Origin: Myxococcales bacterium
GTDB taxonomy: Bacteria; Myxococcota_A; Polyangia; Polyangiales; Polyangiaceae
Assembly: GCA_016794345.1 (NCBI GenBank)
Contig: JAEUKE010000041.1
Span: forward strand, 42,718 to 106,717
Direction of reading: 5' to 3'
DNA: 64,000 bases
A program made the position numbers and the translations under genes. This document shows, in pieces, positions 38,258 through 47,656 of the stretch (position 1 is the first letter of the stretch; the number at the start of each line of letters is the position of its first letter). The notes under the pieces were generated by a model, which was not told where the DNA came from, searched no databases, and saw only the letters and a list, made by a program, of their open reading frames with translations.

Positions 38258-39295
38258 TCATCGCTCGACCTGCAACAGGCCGCGCGCCGACGGCACGTAG
38301 ACGAATCGATCCGTCGAGACCATCCCCGGCTCGACCGGCTTGGTCGAGGGCGACACGACCGCGAGCGCGGGCGGCTGGAGCTGGCGAAGCACAAGGGCGG
38401 CGCCGCCGGTGCCGATCGTCAGGAGCGTCGCGCGCCCCGCACCGGGCCACAGAAGGACATCGATGTTGGACCGCGTCACGCCGATCGCCACAGGGCGTCC
38501 GTCGAACGACGCCACCTTCGTCTTGTCGGTCCCGTCCGTCGCGACGTCCCACACGGCGCCCGCGCCCGCCCCTTCGCCTGCTGTCGCCACGTACACTCGA
38601 CCCCGACCCAGCGCGAGCCGAAGGGCCCCCGGCAGCTCTTTTGCGATCGGCGTCCGCGGCCCGCCCGACTTGAGCAAACGCCAGACCACCCCGGCACGAG
38701 GCTCGACGAAGTAAACAGATCTGTCATCGATAGCGACGTCGGCGGCGTTGGCGCCCGAGACCAGCGTCTCGACCTTGCCGCTCACGAGGTCGACGCGCGT
38801 GAGATCGATACCCGCGAAGAACGCGTGGGTCGTGTCGACGGCCACCCGGTCTCCCGCGGCCGAGATCAGGCGGGAAGCCCGGCCGTCCACGCCGGCGGCT
38901 TCGAAGACACCGCTCGCGCCCCAGAGCACGTGTGAGGCGCCGACGGCCACCACAGTAGGCTCGCCCTCGCGCCCCATGATCCGCTGGCCACCGCGCGGGC
39001 CGAGCTCCCGGAGCTCGGCCCGGTAACACGGCGGGTCACAGGCCTTCTCCTTGTCGACCGCCGAGCGAACGAAGAAGACGCGGCCGCCCTCCGAAGCCAC
39101 AGCCAGGATCTGCTCCCCTTCCGCCGCGTCGATGATGACGCCCTTCGACTCGGGATCCGCGGGCTCCTCGCCGGGACCACGAAAGAACGCGAGGTACGCG
39201 CCCGCGGCCGCCCCCAGGAGGGAGACGACAACCAGCACCGCGACCAGCCACTTCACGGCCTTGCCTTGCTCGGGACCTCGCCTCGTTTGCGCCAC
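38258..39295 (-). CDS. Membrane-anchored propeller-like protein, 345 aa
   Basis: GTG 39295 has AGGA upstream. A single membrane helix (WLVAVLVVVSLLGAAAGAY) precedes a long periplasmic domain of short beta repeats (AGDRVAVDTTHAFFAG, ADVAIDDRSVYFVEPR, LALGRGRVYVATAG). This pattern is a beta-propeller like those reading as DISARM or sugar-binding propellers in myxobacterial proteins. Cys pair CDPPC may be structural. No catalytic motif is visible. Confidence 0.8.
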   Translation of the reverse strand: MAQTRRGPEQGKAVKWLVAVLVVVSLLGAAAGAYLAFFRGPGEEPADPESKGVIIDAAEGEQILAVASEGGRVFFVRSAVDKEKACDPPCYRAELRELGPRGGQRIMGREGEPTVVAVGASHVLWGASGVFEAAGVDGRASRLISAAGDRVAVDTTHAFFAGIDLTRVDLVSGKVETLVSGANAADVAIDDRSVYFVEPRAGVVWRLLKSGGPRTPIAKELPGALRLALGRGRVYVATAGEGAGAGAVWDVATDGTDKTKVASFDGRPVAIGVTRSNIDVLLWPGAGRATLLTIGTGGAALVLRQLQPPALAVVSPSTKPVEPGMVSTDRFVYVPSARGLLQVER

Positions 39296-39391
39296 GTTCC
39301 TGGACTCTAACAAGGCGCGGGCGACCCCGGGAGCGCTCCGCTCATGCTCTGCTCACGATCGCCCGCGGTCCGCGTCGTTCATCATCGTCGG

Positions 39392-40840
39392 ATGGGGACA
39401 GCACGTTCGTCGCGGGAACGGGTGGCGATCGTCGGAGGGGGGATCGCCGGGCTGACGCTTGCCTGGCTGCTCGACCATGTCTGCGACGTGACGCTCTTCG
39501 AGAAGGCTCGCGTGCTCGGTGGACACATCGAGACCGTCGAGGTCGACCTCGCCGGCGAGCGGCACGCTGTCGACCTCGGCGCCCAGCTCTTCAACAGGCG
39601 CGTCCATCCGACGTTCATGGCCCTGCTCGACGTGCTGGGCGTCGCCGATCCACCGCGCGCCTCTGCTGGCTCGCTCGTGACGCGGGAGATGGGCACGACG
39701 CTGGCCGACCACGGCGCCGCCCTCCCGCGCTTCGTCTCGCCCCTGTTTCGCGACGGCCGGCTCTGGCCGACCGTCGCACCGTGGAACGCCGCCGGGCAGG
39801 CCGCGTTCCTCAGCCTCGCACTGGCGGCGCCGAAGCTGAATCAGGCCGACTGGAGGCTCACCCTGGACGAGTGGTTGCGTACCGTCCGAGGTCTCACGAC
39901 AGAAGGGCGCGAGCGGATCGTGCTGCCGTGGCTGTCGGCGCTCGCGGGCTGCTCGATCGAGGAGGCGCGGGCCTTCTCGGCCCGCGCCGGCGCCGCCATT
40001 CCGGCTCGAGCCATCCCCGCGAACCCGCTCGAGCCCTACAGCTGGTCACACGTCGCGAGAGGCCTCGGTTCGGTGGTCGCGCTCCTCGAGAGGAGCTGCA
40101 CCCACCTCCGTGTTCGCCGAGGCGCGCGCGTCGTCTCGGTGCGTGTGGTCGAGGGCGGCCTCGCGGTGCGCGCCGAGGGCTCGCCGGAGCTCGTCGTGGA
40201 CCACGTCGTGCTCGCGGCGCCGCCCCACGCCACGGCCGCGCTGGTCGCGGACATGCCGGGCCGCGCCGACCTGGCGGCCGTGTTGGGTGGCTTCCGATAC
40301 TTCCAATCGCGGCTCCTCATCCACACAGATCCGGTCTACATGCACCCCGACCGGCGGTATTGGTCGGCCTACAACGCGACGACGCGCGAGACATACTGCG
40401 AAGGGTCGATCTGGTACGGAGCCATTCGGGACAAGCTGCCGAGCGGCGCGACCGCCGACATCTTCAAGAGCTGGGCGACGAACCGCGACAAACAGCCGCG
40501 GGCGCTCGTGGCGGAGAAGGAGTATCGCCACCCGCTGCTCGATCCAGCCTTCTTCCGAGGCCAAGCCGCGCTCGAGCGAGCCCAGGGGCGCGGCAACCTC
40601 TGGTTCGCGGGCTCGTATTGTCGCGACGTCGATCTCCAGGAGACGGCGCTCCAGTCGGCGCTCCGCGTCGCCGACTCGATCGCCGCGAGCGCGCCGAACG
40701 TCATGAGGCTCCGGGCGGCGGCGACGCGGGCGGCGATCGAGCGCCGTCGAGCGCGGCCCGCCATCGAAGAGGCGCAAGCCATGCTGACTGGGGTGCTCGG
40801 GCCGCTCTTCGGGCGAGGAAAGCGAGTGAGCTCGACTTGA
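39392..40840 (+). CDS. FAD-dependent oxidoreductase of the COG2907/amine-oxidase type, 482 aa
   Basis: The N-terminus has a Rossmann dinucleotide motif VAIVGGGIAGLTLAWLL and the following acidic and Gly residues (LFEKARVLGGHIETVEVD). The next block (VDLGAQLFNRRVHPTFMALLDVLGV) matches COG2907 predicted NAD/FAD proteins, which often cluster with fatty-acid cyclopropanation genes. Those partners are not seen here; instead its TGA overlaps the TTG start of a cytochrome P450 gene, so the two oxidases should act together. The substrate is unknown. ATG 39392 begins right before the Rossmann strand. Confidence 0.87.
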   Translation: MGTARSSRERVAIVGGGIAGLTLAWLLDHVCDVTLFEKARVLGGHIETVEVDLAGERHAVDLGAQLFNRRVHPTFMALLDVLGVADPPRASAGSLVTREMGTTLADHGAALPRFVSPLFRDGRLWPTVAPWNAAGQAAFLSLALAAPKLNQADWRLTLDEWLRTVRGLTTEGRERIVLPWLSALAGCSIEEARAFSARAGAAIPARAIPANPLEPYSWSHVARGLGSVVALLERSCTHLRVRRGARVVSVRVVEGGLAVRAEGSPELVVDHVVLAAPPHATAALVADMPGRADLAAVLGGFRYFQSRLLIHTDPVYMHPDRRYWSAYNATTRETYCEGSIWYGAIRDKLPSGATADIFKSWATNRDKQPRALVAEKEYRHPLLDPAFFRGQAALERAQGRGNLWFAGSYCRDVDLQETALQSALRVADSIAASAPNVMRLRAAATRAAIERRRARPAIEEAQAMLTGVLGPLFGRGKRVSST

Positions 40841-42198
40841 GCCTTCATTCGGCGTCGCTTCGGCTGAACCCGTTCGATCGAGCCCCGGGCGATCGTGGCG
40901 GCATTCCCATCCTCCCAGGCAGGCTCCCCGGCGTCGGGCACCTGATTCAGGTCCGGATGGCCCTGCCCGACCTGCTCGCTCACGCAAAGCTGACCGTGGG
41001 GCCGCTGTTCTTCCTCGACATGCCCAGCCCAATGGGCCGAGCGCTCGACCTGGTCCCGCTGCATGGAGACTACACGGCCCTGCTCCGCTCGAGCTCTCTC
41101 AGCAACTCGATCGTGCGGGACAACGCCCAGGCGCTGTTCGGTGAGTCCATGATCGTGCAGGACGGCGACGAGCATCACAGGCAGCGACTTCCGTGGAGCG
41201 CACCATTCACGCCACGGGGGCTCGCGGGCGGCGAAGTCGGCGGCCTGGTAGCGGAGATCGTGGCTCGGCACATCGAGGCTTGGGTTCGTATCGGGCGGGT
41301 GCGGGTGCTCGACGTCACGCAGCACCTGACGCTCGAACTGATCTTTCGGCTGCTCGGCTCCCCGTCCGGCGACCTCGCGGAGTGGAGAGCCCAGTATCGC
41401 CGACTGCTCCTCGTGGTGGCGCGCCTCCCGGTGGAGTTTCCCGGCAGTCCCGCATCGCGGGGCGAGCGCGCGAGAACCTGGATCGACGCCCGGATCGACG
41501 AGCTACTCGCGCGTCGACTCTGTGGCGGGGCCGATGGCTCGTTCTTGGCGAGTCTCGCGGCCGCGAGCGCCCTCGGGAGTCGGTCGATGCGCGACGACCA
41601 CCTGCGCGACAACCTCAAGCTGCTGTTCTTGGCGGGCCATGAGACCACTGCCACGGCGATGAGCTGGCTGCTCGTGGAGCTCGGCAGGAGCGCAGAGCTC
41701 TTCCGACGTCTCCAAGCAGAAGCCGAGCACGTCGGTGGATTGCCGAGCTCGCCCGAGGACACCCGGCGCTTCCCGTTCGCCACCTCGCTCGTGCGCGAGG
41801 TCGTTCGGCTCTATCCGCCCGTGCCATTGATCACGAGGGTCGTCCGAGAGGATCTCGAGATCCTCGGCCACACGCTCGCTCGCGGCACCCGCGTCACGGT
41901 GCCTCTCGTCGAGGCAGGACGCGATCCGTCGCGCTACCCGGCCCCGCTGCGCTTCGACCCCGACCGATGGCGCGGCAGAAACGTAACCCCAGCATCGAGC
42001 GAGACGCTCGCCTTCGGCGCCGGGCCCCACTTCTGCCTCGGCTACCACCTCGCGATCCTCCAACTCGTCACCTTCGCCGTCGCGGTCGCGCTCACCTGCA
42101 AAGCCAGGGGCAAGCGTCCAACACATCCGTCGCGCCGCCCGCGCAGCGTCTGGTTCCCCGTGGCCGCACCCATCGGCGCCTCCATCCGATTCGACTGA
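40837..42198 (+). CDS. Cytochrome P450, 453 aa, TTG start
   Basis: All P450 signatures are present: I-helix AGHETTATAMSW, K-helix ExxR in LVREVVRLYPP, and heme loop FGAGPHFCLGYH with thiolate C400. The N-terminus is soluble, without a membrane anchor, so it needs redox partners supplied elsewhere. The first usable start in frame is TTG at 40837, which overlaps the upstream TGA as TTGA. Together with the flavoprotein it forms a two-gene oxidative module; lipid or specialised-metabolite tailoring is a guess. Length is typical for bacterial class I P450s. Confidence 0.93.
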   Translation: MSLHSASLRLNPFDRAPGDRGGIPILPGRLPGVGHLIQVRMALPDLLAHAKLTVGPLFFLDMPSPMGRALDLVPLHGDYTALLRSSSLSNSIVRDNAQALFGESMIVQDGDEHHRQRLPWSAPFTPRGLAGGEVGGLVAEIVARHIEAWVRIGRVRVLDVTQHLTLELIFRLLGSPSGDLAEWRAQYRRLLLVVARLPVEFPGSPASRGERARTWIDARIDELLARRLCGGADGSFLASLAAASALGSRSMRDDHLRDNLKLLFLAGHETTATAMSWLLVELGRSAELFRRLQAEAEHVGGLPSSPEDTRRFPFATSLVREVVRLYPPVPLITRVVREDLEILGHTLARGTRVTVPLVEAGRDPSRYPAPLRFDPDRWRGRNVTPASSETLAFGAGPHFCLGYHLAILQLVTFAVAVALTCKARGKRPTHPSRRPRSVWFPVAAPIGASIRFD

Positions 42199-42215
42199 GC
42201 CCCTTTGATACGAGG

Positions 42216-42494
42216 TCAATGGCAGAGGGGGCGGGCACCCAGCCAGTCGACGAGCCGGCGGCGACACGCCCCGCAGAGCACGCCCGCCGTCTCCCAGTGG
42301 ACCTCGGACTCGGCCTCCTCCGACGTGAGATCCGCCATGGACTCCAGGATGGCCCGCGGGTCAGCGGCGTCGGCGGCGCCCGTGTCCAGGACGTCGAGCT
42401 CGCCCTGGATCGCGAGGGCGAAGCGGAAGTACAAGCTCGTCGCGGGGAGCTCCCGTGCGCAGCTCGTGCACATTCGGCCGGTGTCCTTTACCAT
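42216..42494 (-). CDS. Small CxxC/CxxC zinc-finger-like protein, 92 aa
   Basis: The protein begins with MCTSCARELP and ends with VLCGACRRRLVDWLG, giving two CxxC pairs about 65 residues apart that could bind one zinc. The middle is acidic (ADLTSEEAESEVHWE). There is no signal peptide. It is divergent from the LOG-like gene with only 29 bp between starts. The function is unknown; protein or nucleic-acid binding through the zinc site is inferred. Confidence 0.75.
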   Translation of the reverse strand: MVKDTGRMCTSCARELPATSLYFRFALAIQGELDVLDTGAADAADPRAILESMADLTSEEAESEVHWETAGVLCGACRRRLVDWLGARPLCH

Positions 42495-42523
42495 CGCACC
42501 GTCAGCGTATTGCAGGATTCACC

Positions 42524-43696
42524 ATGCAAGAAGTCCACGACGAAGACGGCCTCACGCGCCTGCTCGAGAGCGGAGGCCCCCTGGCGAACGTCGTCATTCG
42601 AGGCCTCGATCTGCGGCAGGAGGGGGCCGCGCTCCTGGCTCGAGACCTCCGTGGCGCCGTGCTCCTCGGCTGCCAGCTCGCCCCACGTGACCTCCTCGCC
42701 GCGATCGGCGGCGGAGCGGTCGTCTTCCCCGATCTCCCCGACCTGCCCTACGAGCCCTGGAGGACGAAGCTCTATACGCCCGAGGAGCTCTTCGCCGGCT
42801 TCGACCCGGACGAGCCCTGCACCTATTGCGACACGCTGGATGCTCGCGTGTACCGCCATTTCATCTCGATGGGCGGCGCCTCGGAGGCGCCGATGCTCGA
42901 GGCCTTCGCCCAGCGGCTGCACGACCATGGGGTCACCGAGGCGCTCGAGGATCGGCTGAGGCGACACGACCGCGTCGTCGCCTTCATGGGTGGCCACGGC
43001 TTGAGCCGGAGCGATCGGGTGTACCGAGAGGTCGCGCGGATGGCCGCCGCGCTCGCACGGCGAGGGTTCCTCGTCGCGACAGGTGGCGGCCCCGGCGCGA
43101 TGGAGAGCGCGAACCTCGGCGCCCGATTCGCAGCAGCCGACGACGCGGCCCTGACCGACGCGATCGCCGTGCTCGAGGCGGCGCCGACGTACACCCATCG
43201 GGACTGGCTCGCGCAGGCGTTCCGAGCCCGACGACGGCACGCGGCCGTGCTCGACGCCTCGCCGGTGCCGACGCTCGGTGTGCCGACGTTCTTTTATGGC
43301 CACGAGCCGCCGAACGCGTTCGCCTCACACCACGCGAAGTACTTCGCGAACTGCGTTCGCGAAGACGGCCTCGTCAGCCTCGCCACACACGGGATCGTCT
43401 ATGCGCCCGGGAGCGCCGGAACGGTACAAGAGATCTTCCAGGACGCGTGCCAGAACCATTACGGTACGGTCCGCAGCCTCGTCTCGCCCATGGCGCTGTT
43501 CGGAACCCGGTATTGGTCCGAGCGCCTGCCCGTGTTGCCCCTGCTCCGTGCCCTCTCGGGCGACAAGTGGGGTGACCAGATCCTCGTGAGCGACGACCCG
43601 GAGGAGATCGTCGCGTTCCTTGCCGATCACGGGCCGCGGAAGCTGGATCGCGCCGCCTGGTCCTATTGCGCCGCGCTCTGCGATTCGACCGGGTAG
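42524..43696 (+). CDS. LOG/Rossmann-fold nucleotide-binding family protein, 390 aa
   Basis: The C-terminal two thirds show lysine-decarboxylase-like/LOG motifs: GGGPGAMESAN (phosphate loop) and PGSAGTVQEIFQ in place of PGGxGTxxE. LOG enzymes cleave AMP derivatives of cytokinins or similar nucleotides, but longer Rossmann members such as this have other or unknown roles. The N-terminal 130 residues (ANVVIRGLDLRQEG, GCQLAPRDLLAAIGGG) look like pentapeptide-containing or nucleosidase-associated sequence and contain CTYCD. The ATG is 29 bp from the divergent zinc-finger gene. Confidence 0.83.
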   Translation: MQEVHDEDGLTRLLESGGPLANVVIRGLDLRQEGAALLARDLRGAVLLGCQLAPRDLLAAIGGGAVVFPDLPDLPYEPWRTKLYTPEELFAGFDPDEPCTYCDTLDARVYRHFISMGGASEAPMLEAFAQRLHDHGVTEALEDRLRRHDRVVAFMGGHGLSRSDRVYREVARMAAALARRGFLVATGGGPGAMESANLGARFAAADDAALTDAIAVLEAAPTYTHRDWLAQAFRARRRHAAVLDASPVPTLGVPTFFYGHEPPNAFASHHAKYFANCVREDGLVSLATHGIVYAPGSAGTVQEIFQDACQNHYGTVRSLVSPMALFGTRYWSERLPVLPLLRALSGDKWGDQILVSDDPEEIVAFLADHGPRKLDRAAWSYCAALCDSTG

Positions 43697-43755
43697 CAGC
43701 TCGGGCCATCGACCGCCCAGTTGGCACCCGGCGACCGCTCCGGCATGCTGCACGC

Positions 43756-44550
43756 ATGAGACCTCTCTTCCTCGTCGACGCGTTCGCCGCGGCCCCATTC
43801 GAGGGGAACCCAGCGGCCATTTGCCTGCTCGAGGAGGAGGTCTCCGCCGCGTGGATGCAGGCGCTCGCCGCCGAGCTCAACCAATCGGAGACGGCGTTCG
43901 TGCGTCGGCAGCCGGGTGGCTGCTTCTCGCTCCGCTGGTTCACGCCCACGGTCGAGGAGGAGCTCTGCGGCCATGCGACGCTCGCCGCGGCCCACGTGCT
44001 CTGGGAGGCCGGGGTCGTCCCGCGCGAGCGCGACGTGCACTTCGACACACGCAGCGGATCGCTCGCCGCACACGCCGGTGAGGAGGGGATCGAGCTCGAC
44101 TTTCCGACTGAGCCCGCCGCGGCGACGGGAGAGATGCCTGCCGACCTACCCGACATGCTCGGCGCGCGCGTCGTCGCTTACGGACGCAGCCGTCTCGATC
44201 ACCTCGTGCAGCTCGAGACGGAGTCCGACGTCGCCGCCCTGGCCCCCGACCCGAGGCGCCTCGCCGGTCTCCCGGGGCGTGGTGTCATCGTCACCGCGCG
44301 CGCGGAGCGACCTGGGTTCGACTTCGTGTCTCGTTTCTTCGCGCCGAGCGAGGGCATCCCCGAGGATCCGGTCACCGGCTCGGCCCATTGCACCCTGGCG
44401 CCCTGGTGGAGCGAGCACCTCGGACGACAGGACCTCCTGGCTCGACAGCTCTCGAGGCGCGGCGGGACCGTCCGTGTGCGTCATTGGGGCACGCGGACCA
44501 TCCTCATCGGCCGCGCCGTCACCGTGATGCGAGGGTCGCTCACCGCTTGA
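43756..44550 (+). CDS. PhzF-family isomerase, 264 aa
   Basis: PhzF-type proteins adopt a diaminopimelate-epimerase fold. The catalytic Glu is E45 in NQSETAF, and DPVTGSAHC near residue 210 is the family loop. In phenazine producers PhzF isomerises dihydro-3-hydroxyanthranilate, but most relatives, as here without other phenazine genes, have unknown substrates. The start codon ATG is 59 bp after the LOG-like stop. The family is certain, the function not. Confidence 0.9.
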   Translation: MRPLFLVDAFAAAPFEGNPAAICLLEEEVSAAWMQALAAELNQSETAFVRRQPGGCFSLRWFTPTVEEELCGHATLAAAHVLWEAGVVPRERDVHFDTRSGSLAAHAGEEGIELDFPTEPAAATGEMPADLPDMLGARVVAYGRSRLDHLVQLETESDVAALAPDPRRLAGLPGRGVIVTARAERPGFDFVSRFFAPSEGIPEDPVTGSAHCTLAPWWSEHLGRQDLLARQLSRRGGTVRVRHWGTRTILIGRAVTVMRGSLTA

Positions 44551-44611
44551 GCCAGCGGCGAGCTCGACGCAGGGCGGTGGCCAGTCGCCGCCCCGCGCCG
44601 GACCGCTCGGG

Positions 44612-45769
44612 TCACTTCTTGCCGGGGTCCTTCTTGGCGGGCTCTTTGCCCGCGTCCTTCTTGGCGGGCTCCTTGCCGGCGTCCTTCGGCTTCTCGTCCA
44701 TGAGGCCAAACGTCTTCGCGAACTCCATGGCGTTGCCGTAGGCGACGGCACCGCTGATCTTGCCGTCCTTCACGGACATCACGTCGAGCGAGTGCACGGT
44801 GCCGGTCTTGCCCGTCGCCTTCATCCCCATGAAGGCGCCCTTCCAGGTTGCCGTCCATTGGTACTCGCAGGCGACGAGGCCACCGGCCGGGACACACATG
44901 ACGATGTCGTTCTTCTGATCGGTGAAGGCCTTGCCTCCCTCCGCCAGCTCCTTCTCGAGCGCCTTTCTCCCCTTGGTGTCGGTCGGCATGTATTGGTTCG
45001 ACACGACGATGTCGTCCGCCGCCAGCGCAGCGATGGCCTTCGCGTCACCCTTCTCGGCAAGCCCGAGCCAGCTGCGCCCTGCGGCGTCCGAGTCCGCGTC
45101 GGTCGCGAGGAAGAACTGCGTCGCCGCGGTGGGCTTCGCCTCGGCGGCACGAACCGGCTGGCCCTTCGGACCGAGGCCGAGCTGGCCCATCATCGTCCCC
45201 ATATCGAAGTAGTTCGTCTCGCGCTTCACCTTGCCATCCGGCGTGAAGGTGATCACCGTGGCACCGCGGAAGCCGACCTTCTTGTTGGTCGCCTTCTGGC
45301 CCATCATGTCGCCCTTGTTGGTTCCCGTGAACACCCACTCGGCGACGGCGTACGGAGCCTTGGCGACCACGCGCGTGTACGTCATCTCGAGATCGGGGAA
45401 CGAGCCGAAGTACATTCCGCGCTGCTTCTCGAGATCGGCGACCTTCGACTCCTCGATCCCGCCGGCGCCGGCGATCGCAATGACGGCGTCGTCCGTGTAG
45501 AGCGCGGCCGCCTTCTTCAGGTCCTTGGCGGTCCACGCCGCGGTCGACTCGGAGACGTACTTCTTCACGGCGTCGCCGATGGCGACGGGCGCCGGGGCCG
45601 GAGCGGCAGCGCTCGCGCCTGCCGCAGCCGAGTCCACCTGGGACGCGGCGGGCGGGGCCGTCACCTCGGTCTGGGAGAGATCGTTCGTCGGGGGCTCCGC
45701 GGCGGGCTTTTCGCCGCCGCAACCGAACACCACCAAACCAAGGGCCCACGCTACCTTCTTCGAGAACAT
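44612..45769 (-). CDS. Lipoprotein with two SnoaL-like domains and Lys-rich tail, 385 aa
   Basis: GGAGG precedes the ATG at 45769. The signal ends VVFGC, followed by a Pro/Ala linker. Two SnoaL-like/ester-cyclase-type cone domains cover about 65-190 (TAAWTAKDLKKAAALYTDDA) and 215-355 (GLAEKGDAKAIAALAADDI, YQWTATWKGAFMGMKATG), so the gene arose by internal duplication. The tail consists of KDAGKEPAKK repeats. Probably a periplasmic ligand-binding or isomerase-like protein. It lies downstream of, but 90 bp from, the LysR gene on the same strand. Confidence 0.85.
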   Translation of the reverse strand: MFSKKVAWALGLVVFGCGGEKPAAEPPTNDLSQTEVTAPPAASQVDSAAAGASAAAPAPAPVAIGDAVKKYVSESTAAWTAKDLKKAAALYTDDAVIAIAGAGGIEESKVADLEKQRGMYFGSFPDLEMTYTRVVAKAPYAVAEWVFTGTNKGDMMGQKATNKKVGFRGATVITFTPDGKVKRETNYFDMGTMMGQLGLGPKGQPVRAAEAKPTAATQFFLATDADSDAAGRSWLGLAEKGDAKAIAALAADDIVVSNQYMPTDTKGRKALEKELAEGGKAFTDQKNDIVMCVPAGGLVACEYQWTATWKGAFMGMKATGKTGTVHSLDVMSVKDGKISGAVAYGNAMEFAKTFGLMDEKPKDAGKEPAKKDAGKEPAKKDPGKK

Positions 45770-45859
45770 GTCCACCTCCGCCCGGGCGCCTACCACCGCC
45801 GGCCCCGTGTGTCAGCCGGGGGGCGGCGCCGGCCGTGGCGGCGGAGCCCTTCGTCTCGA

Positions 45860-46756
45860 TCAAGCAGGAGCCGGCGCAGCGCCGCGAAGCCGCTTCCTCA
45901 GCTCGTCGCGCAGATACGCCGTCGTGTGCCGAACACGCGGGATGCTGCGGCTGCCCCGATGGATCGCGAGCCAGAGTGTGCGACGGGGACCAGGAACGGG
46001 CGCGGGGAGGAGCCGCAGCGACGGCGTGTCCGCACCGATCGCGAGCGGCAGGCACGCGATTCCGACACCCGCCGCCGCCAAGGTCGCCATGGGCAAGCGC
46101 CCGTTGGCTCGCGCCACCACACGGGCGCGCCCCGCGACCCCGGGCAGGAACTCCAGATCCGGAATGCGCGTGAGCGACTCGCTCATGGCGATCAGGGCGT
46201 GTCCGTCGCAGAGGCGGCCGAAGTCCGGCATGCCGTGCGCGGCGAGGTAGGCCTCGGAGGCGAACAGCCCGAACGCGAGGCTCCCGACCTCGATCTGAAT
46301 CACCTCCTGGTGCTCGAATCGCGACGGGCGAATGGCGATCTCGGCTTCGCCCCGTACGAGGCTCAGGTGTCGGGCCTCCGCCAGGAGCTCGATTTCGAGC
46401 TGCGGGTTGCGCGCGAGCACCGGCGCGACCAGGGGCGCGAGCACCCGCACTACGAGCCACTCGCTCGCGGTGATCCGGACAGGCCCGCGCAGCCCGACGT
46501 CTCGGCCGGATGCCGTCCGCTCTGCTGCGAGCGCGTCGGTCTCCATTCGCTCCGCAAACGGGACGAGCCTCCTGCCGGTGGCAGTGAGCACGTGCCCCGC
46601 CGAGGTTCGTTCGAACAGGCGAGCACCGAGCGCCGCCTCGAAGGCCGCGATTCGCCGACCCACCGACGGCTGCGTCAGGCCGAGCCCCTCCGCCGCGCCG
46701 GACAGCGTGCCCGCTCGTGCGACTGCCAGAAAGCAGCGGAGGTCGTCCCAGTTCAT
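45860..46756 (-). CDS. LysR-family transcriptional regulator, 298 aa
   Basis: The N-terminal winged helix reads CFLAVARAGTLSGAAEGLGL followed by TQPSVGRRIAAFEAALGARL. The C-terminal co-inducer domain is full length, with a segment LPMATLAAAGVGIACLPLA typical of the family. It is divergent from the dehalogenase-like gene, with 96 bp between starts and an ATGCG-AAAA-CGCAT palindrome there. LysR proteins usually control the divergent gene and themselves, so the HAD gene is the likely target. Confidence 0.93.
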   Translation of the reverse strand: MNWDDLRCFLAVARAGTLSGAAEGLGLTQPSVGRRIAAFEAALGARLFERTSAGHVLTATGRRLVPFAERMETDALAAERTASGRDVGLRGPVRITASEWLVVRVLAPLVAPVLARNPQLEIELLAEARHLSLVRGEAEIAIRPSRFEHQEVIQIEVGSLAFGLFASEAYLAAHGMPDFGRLCDGHALIAMSESLTRIPDLEFLPGVAGRARVVARANGRLPMATLAAAGVGIACLPLAIGADTPSLRLLPAPVPGPRRTLWLAIHRGSRSIPRVRHTTAYLRDELRKRLRGAAPAPA

Positions 46757-46780
46757 CGGGCCCCGGAGCCTAGCTGCGCC

Positions 46781-46794
46781 ATGCGAAAACGCAT
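46781..46794. promoter_or_regulatory. Palindrome in the LysR/dehalogenase divergent region
   Basis: ATGCG-AAAA-CGCAT is a perfect dyad, flanked by GCC and AGGC that extend the symmetry loosely. It lies 24 bp from the LysR start and 58 bp from the HAD start. LysR sites often have the form T-N11-A; this is T-N10-A, so the fit is imperfect. Confidence 0.45.
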
Positions 46795-46852
46795 AGGCGG
46801 CATACGAAGGCGGTGGCTCGACGATCGGTCTCACGCCGGGCATCGTCGGCGC

Positions 46853-47635
46853 ATGTCGAGACGCAACTTCTTGGTCGGGGTCTCTTGCGCCGCGCTCGGC
46901 GCGTGCGCGCCGAGCCCGCCCGCTTCGCCATCGAGACACGGGCGATCGTCGGAGCCCCGACGACCGATCGCGGCGATCTGCTTCGACCTCTTCACGCTCT
47001 TCGATCCGCGCTCGGTCGTCGACGTAGCCCGCGAGGAGATCGGGCCCGGAGCCGAGGCGCTGTGCGAGACCTGGCGCAACAAGCAGTTCCAATACGCGTT
47101 CCTGCGCGCCGCGGGCGACCAATATCTGAGCTTTCGCGCCGTCACCGACGCGGCGCTGGTCTTCGCGGCGCGCGAGCGGGGACACGAGCTCTCCGCGTCG
47201 GACCGCAGCCGCCTGGTCGGCGCCTACTCCGCCCTCCGACCTTGGCCCGACACGCGCGAGACATTGGAGCGCTTCAAGGCGGCGGGGCTCCTGCTCGCGC
47301 CGCTCGCCAACTACTCGCCGGACATGCTCGCGCCGCTCCTCGAGCAAGCCGGGCTGACGACCTTCTTCGACGCGCAGATCTCCACCGACGCGGCCGGCTC
47401 ATTCAAGCCCGATCCGAGAGCGTACGCGCTCGGACCGAGCGCGCTCGGCGTTCCGCGCGAACGGATCGCGTTCGCCGCATTCGGAGGCTGGGACGCGGCC
47501 GGCGCGGCCTGGTTCGGGTTTCCGACCTTCTGGGTCAATCGATTGGGCGTGACCGCGGAGGAGCTCGCTCCAGGACCGGACGCGTCCGGCCCGAGCCTCG
47601 TTGAGCTCCGCGCGTTCGTGGAGGGCTGGGCCTGA
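46853..47635 (+). CDS. Haloacid dehalogenase type II-like protein with Tat lipoprotein signal, 260 aa
   Basis: The mature part matches L-2-haloacid dehalogenases: nucleophile D45 in CFDLFTLFD, the WRNKQFQYAFLR block, KPDP and the closing WDAAGAAWFGFPTFWVNR. Some conserved positions differ: the Gly of FDxxGTL is Phe, and the usual LSNG is LANYS, so halide specificity is uncertain. Unusually it begins with a twin-arginine signal (SRRNFLVGV) ending in a lipobox (LGAC). Export folded through Tat and lipid anchoring are predicted, whereas the family is normally cytosolic. Regulation by the divergent LysR gene is likely. Confidence 0.85.
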   Translation: MSRRNFLVGVSCAALGACAPSPPASPSRHGRSSEPRRPIAAICFDLFTLFDPRSVVDVAREEIGPGAEALCETWRNKQFQYAFLRAAGDQYLSFRAVTDAALVFAARERGHELSASDRSRLVGAYSALRPWPDTRETLERFKAAGLLLAPLANYSPDMLAPLLEQAGLTTFFDAQISTDAAGSFKPDPRAYALGPSALGVPRERIAFAAFGGWDAAGAAWFGFPTFWVNRLGVTAEELAPGPDASGPSLVELRAFVEGWA

Positions 47636-47656
47636 CGGCGCCGGGGCTCGGTACCC

